NCBI GenBank assembly: GCA_000827205.1
Contig: KN832561.1
Location: 1,248,281-1,312,280 of the forward strand
Direction of reading: 5' to 3'
DNA length: 64,000 nt
From: Plicaturopsis crispa FD-325 SS-3
Lineage: Eukaryota; Basidiomycota; Agaricomycetes; Amylocorticiales; Amylocorticiaceae
Shown piece by piece: positions 12,019 to 25,110 of the stretch. The notes below the pieces were generated by a model. The model was not told the DNA's origin. It saw only the letters and a list, made by a program, of their open reading frames with translations, and did no database searches. The position numbers were made by a program, and so were the translations under genes. The stretch's first letter is position 1. Each line of letters opens with the position of its first letter.

Positions 12019-12260
12019 CTTTATTGCTGTATAGGGCGCTCTGCTGGCGTTGCGGAAGTCGACGTGCGCACCGTAAGTATTCGTCGGACCAAGGGCGCCC
12101 GGGGATCTAAGAGCGAAACCGTAGATCTGTCCCGGATCCCGATGGAATCTGTGAAATACTTCCGAACGGGAGTCGTTCGTCGTCTTTCGTCGTTCAACTC
12201 GACTGCTCTCAGTCGCGGATCCTGTTTGCTGTAAGGAACCGCCATTGTTACTACTGAGAT
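12019..12260. promoter_or_regulatory. bidirectional promoter of BNA5 and BNA4
   Basis: Only 242 bp separate the start codons of kynureninase (-) and kynurenine 3-monooxygenase (+), so both are probably driven from shared control sequence. In yeast several BNA genes are repressed by NAD+ via the Hst1 sirtuin; whether anything similar works here cannot be read from the sequence. Confidence 0.6.
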
Positions 12261-14182
<1,922 letters not shown>

Positions 14183-14819
14183 AAATTGAATGTGTTATCG
14201 CGGAGGGGATATGTCAAACCTTGTTTATTTGGGGCATGTGGGTCCAGTGTTCGTGATGGAAGCGGATCGAGGAGAAGAAGGTCGCATTTCCATATGCGAG
14301 CGCTGTAAATCTAGAATATTTCAATGGCAGTGGGAAATCTGGGACAGGGCGGCGATTAATTGCGGGAGCTATCCGAGCAAGCGAAGAGGTGTCATTTGGA
14401 GGAGACGACCCCGCTTATGATTTAAGCTTGCGGCGCAGGGGGGTGTTGAACGTCCTAGGGATATAATTTTTTTCGCTCTACGAAAGCATGCATGGTGGCG
14501 TGTACACATAAGTCGGAAAGCGTCCGGGAAAACAGCTCAAAACCCAGTGGAATAAGGAAAAAGAAGCAAGCGTCGGTATGAGTGAACAGTGCGATATTAG
14601 CGCGTTAGATGTGTACGGGGATGCCCCAGGAGGCGTTGCGGGAGTGCACAGCGAGAGAGGAAAGCATTTCGGTCATACAAGTGGTAGATATAGCAGAGTG
14701 CAGCGGGAGACGCAACAGATAGCAAGAAGGAGAGCCAGGATTTATGACGCAGAGGCCGCAAAAAAGATAAGGGGGCGTGAGGTGAGGTGATGTCCGTTGC
14801 ATCCTCCAGCCGTCGTCGT
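14183..14819. other. convergent spacer, no gene seen
   Basis: About 640 bp between the stop of BNA4 (+) and the stop of the AT-hook gene (-). Short frames only. ATATAATTTTTTTCG at about 14460 is an A/T-rich stretch that could be a 3'-end signal. Confidence 0.45.
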
Positions 14820-15388
14820 CTACGTCGACTTCTTGGGTGGTCTCCCTCGTTTCTTCTTTGCGCTAGCCTCCGAAGCCTCCCCGCTGGGTCCTGCCTCAGC
14901 AGTTCCTTCTGGCTTGGGCTTGGGCGGGCGCCCCCGTTTCCTCTTAGGGGGCGGCTCCGAGTCTCCTCCTGAGTCGTCTGCCTTCTTCTCCTAAATGTCA
15001 GCGGTGTTTAGCCCACGTCTTTACGGTGAATAAATTCTAAAATACCTTGGGCGGCCTCCCCCGTTTCTTCTTGGGCTCGTCACTCGTCGACGGCCCTGCC
15101 GCAGCGGCCGATGTGGCGGCACCCTTCTTGTTTTTGCTGCCCTTGGGCCGGCCGCGTCCGCGCTTCACAGGCGCCGGCTGCTCGTCGCTACCGACAGCTG
15201 GAGAGGGAATCGGAACGGATCGAAAGCATTCGGTCAGATATGATCTCGGGACGCGCGCATCGATAGCGTGCACGGGCAAATGCGGGCAGCTCACCTTCAG
15301 CATCGTTCTCTGGTGCGGTCTCGTTCTCCTCCTGCTCGTCGTCATATTTGTTGTTGGCCGCGTCCTCCTGTGCGGGGGAGGGGGACAT
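14820..15388 (-). CDS. small nuclear protein with four AT-hooks
   Basis: Predicted DNA minor-groove binder. Exons 15295-15388, 15046-15197 and 14820-14990 sum to 138 residues. The acidic N-terminus (MSPSPAQEDAANNKYDDEQE) is followed by four AT-hook cores: KRGRGRPKGSKNKK, KKKRGRPPK, KRKRGRPPKPK and, at the very C-terminus, KKKRGRPPKKST. Between the hooks lie Ala/Ser/Gly/Pro/Glu-rich linkers (GPSTSDEP, GPSGEASEAS) that look like duplicated units. The architecture resembles HMGA-type or Hmo-like architectural chromatin proteins; no catalytic domain is present. Exon phases fit exactly. Function beyond AT-rich DNA binding is not known from the sequence. Confidence 0.82.
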
Positions 15389-16185
15389 AGCGGTGGATGC
15401 GGCGCGATGTGCGTGTGTGCGTGTTGCCGCAGGAGGTGAGATCGCGCGTCGTCGCGGGGAAGAAGAGAGAGGGGAGAAATGGGGGAAAAGATGCGAGGGT
15501 CGGTTTTATTCGATAAAGCGCCTCCGTGCCGAATATAGACGAATATATATTGTTCTTGTCGCGTGCGTGTATGGCCAAGCTGGGGTCTTATTATCATTCA
15601 GCAATCTTCCCGTTCGTTGATCCCAGCCAGGCCCCCCTCTGATTCGGGGACATGGGTACGTAATTGAAACGCTGCTCTACAGGAGAAAACCATTTATGGG
15701 CTTCAAATACTCTCAGGCCGTCGTCCGTTGGCGAAGAATTCCCCGAGTGGATGCTCGAGGTCGATGCCGGTTGTTGCTGCCGAGACCCACAGAGAGAGCA
15801 GATTAATTATCAACAGATTATCACACCTCCCAGTGTCAATGGATTTTTATCGACCGGTCTCCAACGAGACGGTCTGTCAAGTGGGCAGCATCCATCGTAC
15901 TATTCTCTCGGTGTGAGACCCGCGGATCGGCGGATCCCAGGTAAATTCCAGTGGAAACAGCGGTGCGGACGAGCCTGTCGTCGTGAGTAAAGCCAGATAA
16001 TAAAAATCAGATTCAGAAAAGCAGAGCAAACCGCCGTTGTTCGCCTCGAAAGGCATCGGTGTTCCAGCACCAGGTTGCCGACTCTGAACGAGTAGTCCCG
16101 AGCCACTCGCGGAGTCTAATTGATCGTGCCTCGTCAATTATCCCATCGCATCTCGTCGTTAGTACCTACTTACCGCTGTTCTCTA
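15389..16185. promoter_or_regulatory. divergent upstream region of the AT-hook gene and YOS9
   Basis: About 800 bp between two divergent start codons. No convincing gene. On the AT-hook side there is a polypurine/polypyrimidine stretch around 15455-15490. Confidence 0.4.
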
Positions 16186-17974
16186 ATGCTCTCGTCCTGG
16201 TACTGGCTCGCAGGCTGCAGCTTGCACGTCCTCGCAGCTGCGCGAATACACTCGCTCCCCGAGGACACATATGCCTTTCCAAAATACGGCGTGTCCTTTC
16301 TCAACGGACAGCCCGTCGACGAGGACACCGCGCATCGCTGGCTCCAACACGGTCTCCGCGGCGGCGAACTCGAGTTCCTTGACCAGCCCTGGAGTAGCGA
16401 CGGCGCTAGGACAGCACAGTCGCTAAAGGAGATCGGGGGTGCAGACGGCCAGGTCAGTAACACGTGTACTATCCCTCCATCCGTTCATTCATTCATTCAT
16501 TCCCGCTATCGATGCATCATTTCCATATGCACAGACCGTGTTGTCGGCAGAGCCTCGGTACAGGCTCGAGCACATGAAATTGGGCCCAAAGGCGGCGTAC
16601 ATTTGTTTTGTTCCGCCGCCGCTCGAGACGCCGCCGGAAGAGGAGGACAATGATGCGAATCTGACGCCTGCCCTCGGATGGTCGCTTCTCCAACCACTCT
16701 CCGGGACCTGCTTATACGTACGCCCTGTCCCCCCGTTTCCCGTTGCATCTCCTTCCTAACGACGCGCTAGCACCGTCAAGGGTGGTTTACATACTCGTAT
16801 TGCCACAATCAGGAAATTAGGCAGTTCAGAGAACTCCCCCTCTCGCATCTCCCAGCAGGCAAGTCTCGCACCAGCACAAATGCATTTGGGGTGCTGACGG
16901 TTATGCACAGGCGGATACCAGCCGGAAGAGGACCCGGATGTAAGTGCTGCACGCGACCTGCTTTACCTCCCCGGAGCAAGCGTGTCCGTATCGAGTAAAC
17001 TAATGACGCCACGTGTCTACTACAGTGGGAATCGTACACCCTCGGGCGCGCGCCGCCGACGCCCGAGCCCGGCGCGGAGCTCACGGTGGCAGAGCAGACC
17101 GCGCTCGCGGCGAACCTCGAGCTCGCGCGCGGCGCGGGCTCGCGATACCTCGTGCAGCGCTGGGGCGACGGATCTATATGCGATAAGAATGGGCGCAAGC
17201 GCGAGGTTGAAGTGCAGGTGCGTCCCCCCTTCCTCCTTCCTTCCTTCCTCCCTGTCCCTCCTCCCCCTTCCTCCCTTCCTCGTATGACCCGTTCTGACCA
17301 CCGCACGCCAGTTCCACTGCTCAATGACCATGACCGACACCATCCTCTTCGTCAAAGAAGCCAAAACCTGCTCCTACGTCCTCGTCGTGCACACCCCGCG
17401 GCTGTGCGCCGCGCCAGGGTTCAAGTCGCGCCTCGACGCGCGCGAGGAGGCGCGCATACGCTGCCGCGAGATCGTGCCCCATGCAGCGGTGGGAGGGCAG
17501 GGCGAGCTGCCGGAGTCGGACCACCCGGTGAGGTTGCCGAAGAAGGCGGTGTTGCCGGGGAAGGAGGGTGGGTTGCCTGCGAAAGAGGCCTCCCCGCCTA
17601 CGGAGGAGAAGGAGGGTAAAGGCAAAGAGGAGGATGGCAAGAAGGAGGGCAAGGACGACACGAAGAAAATCAAAGGCACCGGCGCAGACGCCCTTCGGCG
17701 CGCCCTCAGCGCACTCATGGGGCGCGAGGATGGCGCGGTCGTCGTGGAGCTCGACCCTTCGGATTTTGCGGAGTTTGGGCTGGAGGAGGAGGAGTTCGTG
17801 ATCGGCACGGAAGGGTTCATCTCGCCCGAGCTCGCGGCGGCGCTGAGTAAGGCTGGGCTTCCGGTGCGCGATGGGGGTGAGGATGTGGACGGGGAGGAGG
17901 GTGAAGAGGACGGGAAGGATAGGAAGGAGGAGGGCGACGGGGTGCGCGCGGCTGCTCAGAGGGGGAACTTGTAG
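16186..17974 (+). CDS. YOS9: ER lectin OS-9/Yos9 (MRH domain), ERAD receptor
   Basis: ER-luminal lectin that reads trimmed mannose on misfolded glycoproteins and hands them to the Hrd1 ubiquitin ligase. Exons: 16186-16452, 16535-16717, 16771-16858, 16911-16939 (29 nt), 17026-17217, 17312-17974; 473 residues. The protein begins with a signal peptide (MLSSWYWLAGCSLHVLAAA). The MRH (mannose-6-phosphate receptor homology) domain spans CLY-HRQGWFTYSYCHNQEIRQF to SYVLVVHTPRLC, with GGYQPEEDPDWESYTLG, RYLVQRWGDGSICD and QFHCSMT; Gln, Arg, Glu and Tyr sugar-binding positions appear kept. The C-terminal 150 residues are Lys/Glu-rich. The end is AAQRGNL, without the HDEL signal of yeast Yos9. Intron 3 has a GC donor (CAG then GCAAGT). 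Confidence 0.92.
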
Positions 17975-18301
17975 TATTGTAATGAACGGGTTTATTCGTG
18001 CTGTAACTCAAGCGTGATCGACTAGTTGTGCCACTTACCGCTCCCATAATGCGCTGCACCACAACCCTTGCAAAAACATACCATTCCTCGCAAACTCGTC
18101 GAAAACACATACCATCCCTCGCAGACGTCCTCGCAAACCATCCGCCTCGACGAATACTCTTACCACTCTAACAACTCTAACCACTAGCGAAAAATGAACG
18201 GCAGGATCAGATAAAAAAGAGATTAATATTGAAATACACAAGCACTGTTTGTTTTTTCTTCTAGCAGGGTTCAGTAATAGCCTATGTAACAAGGTGAGAC
18301 G

Positions 18302-18440
18302 TAGCCTATAAACAGGTAGCAGCGATGAAGGTAGGTAGCCTATAAACAGGTGCGGGTAGCCTATAAACAGGTAGCAGCGATGAAGGTGTAGGCCTATATA
18401 ACAGGGACGGCCTATATAAACAAGGTGGGCCTGTAAAACA
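18302..18440 (+). repeat. tandem repeat with GTAGCCTATAAACAGGT core
   Basis: The core GTAGCCTATAAACAGGT occurs three times (near 18302, 18336, 18356), twice followed by AGCAGCGATGAAGG, then decays into GGCCTATATAACAGG, GGCCTATATAAACAAGG and GGGCCTGTAAAACAAACAG. Spacing is irregular, about 20-35 bp. Confidence 0.8.
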
Positions 18441-18639
18441 AACAGATGACAGGTCAGCGGCGTATAAACGGGTGAGGAGAAAAGGGGAGACGCACAATGA
18501 ATGGGCGAGCGCTAAAGGCGGGTGAGTCGAAATGTTGGAAAGGACGAAAGGAAGGATAATGCAACGACGCGAATATATAAAGTGTCACATGCGAAATAAG
18601 CGAAGCGAGGCAGAAATGGCGTAGGCGGAGGCGGCGCGA

Positions 18640-18720
18640 AATAGAGATGGCGCAGGCAGTGTGAGATGGAAATGGCGCAGGCAGTGTGAGATGGAAATGG
18701 TCCAGGCGCAGGCAAGGTGA
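18640..18720 (+). repeat. tandem repeat with GGCGCAGGCAGTGTGAGATG core
   Basis: Two near-perfect copies of a 27-bp unit containing GGCGCAGGCAGTGTGAGATG and GAAAT, followed by a partial third copy, in the kinase-side 3' spacer. Confidence 0.75.
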
Positions 18721-18918
18721 AACAGGAAAGAGAGGAAAGGAAAAGAGAGGACGGGGGCGAATAAATGAGGGATAGGGCCACGAGCTGTGCTGGGCGGGCG
18801 TGTGTGTGTACATAAAGACAACTTTTGGTGGATGGCGGGCACTGGGGCGTCGGTGGTTGGCGAGTGCTCGAGTACATGGCCGAGGCTTGAGGCGAAATGT
18901 GCGAAGGAGCGCGCGCGC

Positions 18919-21900
18919 CTAGAAAAACCGCCTCTTATGCTGCTTCTCATCCGCCGCCACCTTCACATGCACATGCTTCGGCACCACCCCGGGCCTCGAG
19001 CACGGCTCGATCCCCCGCAACCACTCGTCCCCATCGTCCTCCTCCCCCGGCGCGCAGTCGTGGTCCACACATACCCCCTCTCCTCCCCCTCCATTTATCC
19101 CATTAACTCCTCCGTTAATCCCATTACCCTCACCCGCATCGAACCCGACATTACACCCACAAAGCAGCCCACTCGTCTTCCCCCTCCCCTTCAGCAGATC
19201 CGTCAGCGTACACCGCGCGCTCGGCTCGACGTGCAGCATGCGCCGCAGCGCCGGGCGCGTCTCGCGCGGGAGGAGCCGGAAGATGGACTCGGCGCCGCCG
19301 CCGGAGAAGGTGACGACGGAGTCCGTGCGGGGGCGGCGTTTTATTGGGGCGGGTGTCGAAGGGGCAGTGGAAGAAGTTGCAGCGGTCGAAGAGGAGGGGG
19401 TGGTGGAAGGGGCGGTGGAGGCGGCAGAGGAGGCGGCGGTTGAGGCGGCAGAGGTGGTGGTGGTGGTGGAGGCGGCAGAGGAGGAAGGGGCGGCAGGAGC
19501 GGGAGCAGGAGCGCTCTTGGCCGACACGTCCCCGTGCGCCGCCATCACCGCCTCCTGCACCTTCTTCACCTCCTGCACCTTCTCCCTCTCCTCTTTCTCC
19601 CTCTCCTCCCTTTCCTTATCCTTCACCTCCCTTTCCTTCTCCTTCACCTGCACATCCTTTGCTTTATCCACCGTATCCTTCGCCCGCGCCTCCTTAGCAT
19701 CCTCCAGCGCCCTAACCCTTCGCGCCTCAACAGCCTCCCCAACCCCCAACGCCCCATTATGTATCGTCGCCGCCCTCCCCCTCTGCCCTATCCCCCCTAC
19801 ACTCATGATCGACGGCAACCCCATCGCACCCACCTTCGGCGTCGGCATGTTCTCCAGCTCGTCCTCCACCTGCGTGGGCGATGTTATAGGTGACGCGGGG
19901 TACATTACAGGCGACGCAGGCGCAGTAGGATAAGCAGTAGGCGACAAAACGGGCGACGAGGGGGGTAGGGCATCGAAGCGCGAGCTCGGGCTGAGGGGGA
20001 GGGACTCGGTGGAGGCGCCGGGGCGCGCGAAGCTGAGCACGGAGGGGTCCATTTCTTGTTTCGCGTCGCGCTCGCGGTGGGTGAGGGCGAGGGAGGAGGA
20101 ATGGGGGTGGTGTGGGAGAGTAGGGAGGGTAGGGAGAGCAGGGGGGAGGGTGGGCGTTTGCGCGGGGTCGGGGTTTGTGCCTTCTGCGCTCGTACCCTCT
20201 ACGCTCGTCTCCGTGTTCGCACTCGCGCCTGTATCCGGGTGCGTAGAGTCGACCGCGCGTTCCGGCGCCCTAACCCTCTCCGGCGCCTTCCGACTCAAAT
20301 CCGGATGCGCATTCACGAACGCCCTAAAAGACGGGTCCGTGCGGGGGTCGGGGATCGTCCACGGAAAACGCCTCAGGACCATGCACATGAAGATGATCGC
20401 AGTGCTCCACACGTCCGTCTTGCGCGGGTCGTACCCCTTCCCCTTCCCCTCCTTCCCCCCATCCCTTCCTCCCCCATCCCCCCTTCCACCTTTCCCGTCG
20501 TCATCACCGTCCGCACTCGCCAACACCTCAGGCGCCAAATACGGATCGCTCCCCACCACGCCCCACGCCAGCGTATGCTGCTTCCCCGGATAATGGAACA
20601 CCGTCGCCGTCCCAAAGTCTATAATCTTCACCACATTGTCCTTCGTCATGACGCAGTTGTCCAGCTTGAGGTCGCGGTGCGCGAGCCCGAGGGAGTGGAG
20701 GTACTCGACGCCGTCGCAGATTTGTCGGAAGACGCAGTAGATCTCCGGGCGGCACATTTTGCCGGACATGACGACGGAGAAGAGGTCGGTGGGGGCGTAT
20801 TCCATTACCTGCGGGGTGTCCATTATACCGCGTTAGCTGCAATTTAGATCGGAGGAGGAGGCAAGGAGGAGAGGGACGAGAAAGAGGCGGGAACTAAGCC
20901 CGATAAGACGAGGTAGTCCCGACCACATACAAAGCACGCAGAAAAAGAGGGAAAAAAAACTCGCGCCTCACGCACCTCATAAAAATGCCCCCCCTCCCTC
21001 ACAATATCCACCGTCTCAATAACATTAACATGCCTCAACGTCCGCCCCACACAAAACTCCGCAGTCACCTTCTTCTCCCACTCCCTCTCACTTTCCCCTG
21101 CCCTCTTAGCCCGGAACTCCTTCACGGCGTAGACGGCCCCGCCGGACTTGGCGGGGGCGCGGATGAGGCGGACGGTGCCGCCCGCGCCGGAGCCGAGGGT
21201 GCGCCCCCATTTGCCGTACTTCTTTTGGAGGTGGGCGTGCGTGGCGAAGGGGTGCGGGGTGGGGTAGGGCGTGGTGGTGGAGGAGGGGTGGTGCGGGGTG
21301 GCGGCTCCTGATGTGTTGTTGGAGGGGGGTTTGGAGGAGGCGGCGGAGGGGGCGACGGAGGCGTGGAGGGACTCGACGGTAGAGGCGGGCGAGGAGGAGG
21401 CGTGCGAGGAGAGGAAGGAGCGTTGTGGGGAGGGCGTCTTGCGCATGCTCTTATCCTTCCCGTTGCTCTTATCTTTATCTTTCCCGTTCTTCTCCTTACC
21501 GCTCGACTTGTCCTTGCCATTAGGCGTATCCTTCCCGCTCTTGCTCGCCTTATCCTTGTCGCGCCTAATAAACGCAGTCAACTTATGTTCCTTCTCCTTG
21601 TGCGGCGTGACGGGGCCGGCGAAGGAGGACGAGGCGGGCGGCATGTTGGGCCGCGGCGTCGTCGGTGATGTGGGCGATAGTGGGACTGCTGTTGAGGGCC
21701 TGCGCGATGGTGTCGCCGCTGCTGTTGATATTGATGCAGCTGTGGAAGTGCAATGCGGCGCAGTGATTAGCGATGGTATAGTTGTTAGAATTGATGACAG
21801 CGCACCTCCTGATGACGAGCCCGGCGCTCCTGTTGATGACGCTACTGCCGTCGAAGACGAAGCTGTCGATACTTATCGTTAGCAAACGCTGCTATTGCTA

Positions 21901-22744
21901 TTACTACTGAAGTTGATGACGGCGCACCTGCTGACGTGGGCACCGCTGTGGCGATGCCGATGGACGCGGCGACGAGCTCGGGCGTTGCGCGCCCCGACGC
22001 TCTCCTCTCACCGCTCGTCAATCCGTTTACATTACTACTCAGCAATCCATTCACCTCTCCACCGTTCACCCCGAGATCGTGTATCCGCACATCATCGTTG
22101 AGCAGAACAGTGGCCGTCCCACCACCCTCCGCTATCGGCGGCGGATCCGGGGACGCGAGGCTGTTCGACGGCGTATACGGCGCCGCGCCATGGTGCTCAT
22201 GGTTATGCGGGGTCCCATGTGCAGCGGAGGAGGTAGAGGAGGAGTGGGGGATGTGGTGGTTGAGGAAGCGCTTGAGGTCGTGGAGGGGCCCGTGGGAGTG
22301 GGATGGCGCGCGCGGGTGGTGGTTGTGCTGTGTATGTGGGTGGGTGGAGGCGGGCATATCGGAAGGCGGCTGCTGGGGAGGGGGATCGTTGAGCGTTGGC
22401 GTTGGGGTGGGCGGGGAGAAGAGGTTCGTGGTGCTCTTGCGGGGGAAGCGGAAGCGGGAGGACTTGAGCGTCTGCTCCGGGTTCGCGGACGCCGGGCGCT
22501 TGGGCGACTTGGTTGTTGGGTGCTTGGGTTGGTCGGGTTGTTGTTGTTGTTGTGGGACGGGGTGTGTGGAGTCGTCGGAGGAGTGGAGGGATGATGTGGA
22601 TGTGGATGTGGACGAGCGAGTCGGCGACGGCGGCTGTGAACGAGTAAACAGGGTCAGTTGGATAGAGTGGATAGAGACGGGGATACGTGCGTTGAGATAG
22701 TGAGTATCGGGGACAGCGAGGAGGGTTGAATGAGGGAGAGGCAT
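18919..22744 (-). CDS. serine/threonine kinase of the Hal4/Hal5 (NPR) family
   Basis: Fungal-specific kinase family that in yeast stabilises nutrient and K+ transporters at the plasma membrane. Exons 21928-22744, 20976-21862 and 18919-20808 sum to 1,197 residues, and the phases fit. The first 500 residues are Ser/Pro/His/Gln-rich with a Lys-rich stretch ([18 protein letters not shown]). The catalytic domain shows [12 protein letters not shown] (glycine loop), [10 protein letters not shown] (ATP lysine), [45 protein letters not shown] (catalytic loop), [11 protein letters not shown] (DFG) and YLAPEVLA. After subdomain IX an Ala/Pro/Ser/Thr-rich insert of about 350 residues precedes the end of the fold ([20 protein letters not shown]). 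Acidic C-terminus ending KRRFF. The start is the first ATG of the long frame; an upstream exon is possible because TTCACAG before PPSPTRSS looks like an acceptor. Confidence 0.88.
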
Positions 22745-23621
22745 AATAGATGGATGTGTAAGAGAGACAGAGAAAGACAAGCCACCGGCTGATGGTCCCT
22801 CGAACCCGATCCAATCTCATCTCTAACAAACATGCCGTCATCACTCTCCCGGCCACCCCATGCCGAACTCCGTGCCGGCCGTAACCTCGGCCTCTCTCAT
22901 CCCTCCCCGCTCATCGTCGCTCTTTCCAATGGACCTCCATCCCCTTCGTCGCTCAACCGTCCCTCCGCCGAACTCGGATACACAGCGAATAGGCTCGTTG
23001 CAAGCCAAACTGACTTAGCACTCGCGCATACTTTCCAGCGGTCCACTCACGGACGTTGAATGCCCTGGGCGTTGCTTTTCAATAACCTGGATCGTCTGCT
23101 CTACGACTGAACGTCGTTCTATAATAGACGCGTCGTGCACAGTCAAATGCAATGCTCACTATACAGTACGTGGTACCCTATCAACAATCCCTTATACTCG
23201 TCAATCAACGCGTCAGAAAGGCTCGTATCGCGTATATGTCATCCTCCGTTTACCTTGCTTTGCCAACCTTTTTGCAGTACGCAGTCCCTCGCCGGTGCAG
23301 CTTCTACGCGTTTGCCCACGCACCTATGCATATCGCAAAGTGCACGTTTGCATATCTGCCCGTGCGTCTCGGATCGCGCTCACTGTTTGTTTTGGTCGAA
23401 TATCGCGTTACTTTCAGGTCTAATTCTGCCTCTCATTCCCAGGTCCTGCTGCGTAACATTGTCTAGCTTTGCTGGTTATCACTCTCCGGTCTCGCCGACC
23501 ACTACCCAGCCGGCCGGCCTTTGCGCACACACCCCGCACAAGGATTCGCCTGTCCACCCAGCACACGTAATTTTGCGCAAGGACGCGACTGAGTCGCACT
23601 CCCTGCGCACTAGTACTGCAC

Positions 23622-23870
23622 CGCCATCGCACTAATATCGGCCGATTCGCGCACCAGTGCTCCGCCAGTTTACGCATGGACGGCACGCCCGAGCGGGGAG
23701 GGCGCAACCAAAAATAAACGCCTCCATTGGACGTACTCGCGCACCCGACTCATGCACGCGTGCAACACCGCCATCGTACTAGTATCGGCCGCTTGGTGCA
23801 CCCGTATCGGCCGATTCGCGCACAGACAGCACGCCCGAGCAGGGAGGGTGGGCACAACCAAAGTAAACGC
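23622..23870 (+). repeat. two diverged copies of an approximately 100-bp unit
   Basis: Both copies share CGCCATCG(C/T)ACTA(A/G)TATCGGCC, then GATTCGCGCAC, then CACGCCCGAGC(G/A)GGGAGGG and AACCAAA(A)(A/G)TAAACGCC. Starts are about 147 bp apart (23622 and 23769). The copies have point changes and small indels, so this is an old duplication. Confidence 0.7.
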
Positions 23871-24964
23871 CCATCATGGACGTGCTGCCGCACCTACGAC
23901 ACGCGCTGTCCGATGCGCGCACTTTGGGGATTAGGACGCGCACAGCCAGGAATGAACGCGTTGAATGCGCGTAGACCACGCTTACGACGCGTCCTAACTT
24001 ACGCGTCAACCACGCGTCGAGTGCATCCCTCACCCCCTGGCTCCAAAAATTCGTGCACGCCTCAGCAGCCCACGAATTACCCACGACGATGCAGTTTGGA
24101 ACGCCGAAATGAGACTCGCAGCGCGGAAATGCCCACAGTAGGCGTTGCATCTCCCATAGGCAACCACGTTCAGCCGGGCATTGTGCGGCCTTACGCACGA
24201 TCGCGACACGGTTTGCGGGAGTAAGCAGCGCGACACGGCTCTCGGACATAAGCAAGCTGCGCGACTCTTTGTCGGCGTGAAGCTCGTGGGCGTGAGCAGT
24301 GCGACAAAGTTATCCCGCGGCGGCATGCCTTCGGCCTTCGTGGCTGCTGCTTCGGCCTTGGTAATTGCACGCCGCTCGCCGAGCCGGCTTCATACTCTCC
24401 ATGCTCCCCACACCGGCGACGGCAGGATCTGTTCATTTGCGGCGTTCATTGGGCCGTATGCTTGGCCAGTGTGTTGGACGGTACACTCGGACCGCACCTC
24501 TCACCGGGCGTACATCTACCGTTCTACCGTTCCTTCGCTGTTCTCGTTCTCCCGCGACGCCCCGACCTCGCTCGTATTGTCCGAATGGGACTGCCATTGT
24601 TAGAGTCGCCTTGCCATTGCTCCCGTCGACTCGTCCCCAGCGGCCCTCCGTCGATTTCGGCCGCGCGTCATTGATGCACTCCCCGTATATCCTCTCCATC
24701 CCGAAATACACTCGCCGTACGCCGTACCCGTATACACTGGTCACTCACCGTCCCCGTATACAATGGTGACTCGTCGTTCGCCATCGCCGTATACCCACAC
24801 TGGCACGCGCACACACGCGCCCACAGCGGCGCTCCGTCCATCTCGGCCCTCCACAGGACACCCGCGCGCCTACACAGGATAGGCGTTGCGCACACAAAGG
24901 AAGTGCGTCATGCACGAAAATGTACACGGGACGTCACGAGCGCTCGGGCACGGCTCATGTAGAT

Positions 24965-25110
24965 TCGGGCACGGGTGGCCGTTATAGTGATGCCCGCTGG
25001 CATGTACAATGCAGTGATGTCCATGGGGTGCAGTTGTGGTGATCCCCGCGAGTATGTATACTAAGTATGCAGTGATGCCCGTGGGGTGCTGCTGTAGTGA
25101 TGTGCACTGC
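24965..25110 (+). repeat. degenerate tandem repeat with GTGATG(C/T)CC core
   Basis: Four imperfect units contain a core like GTAGTGATGCCCGTGGGGTGC (TTATAGTGATGCCCGCTGG, GCAGTGATGTCCATGGGGTG, GTGGTGATCCCCGCGAG, GCAGTGATGCCCGTGGGGTG). Spacing is 30-50 bp. Confidence 0.6.

Larger units (their letters stand above)
17975..18918. other. convergent spacer with short tandem repeats
   Basis: Gene-free 944 bp between the stops of YOS9 (+) and the Hal4/5-type kinase (-). It holds two tandem-repeat tracts, annotated separately. Pyrimidine-rich open frames on the minus strand are low-complexity and not credible genes. Confidence 0.6.

Noticed and set aside
19238-20847. Plus-strand acidic and Ser-rich frames of 190-260 codons
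   Set aside because: Antisense shadows of the low-complexity kinase insert; no splice signals or motifs.
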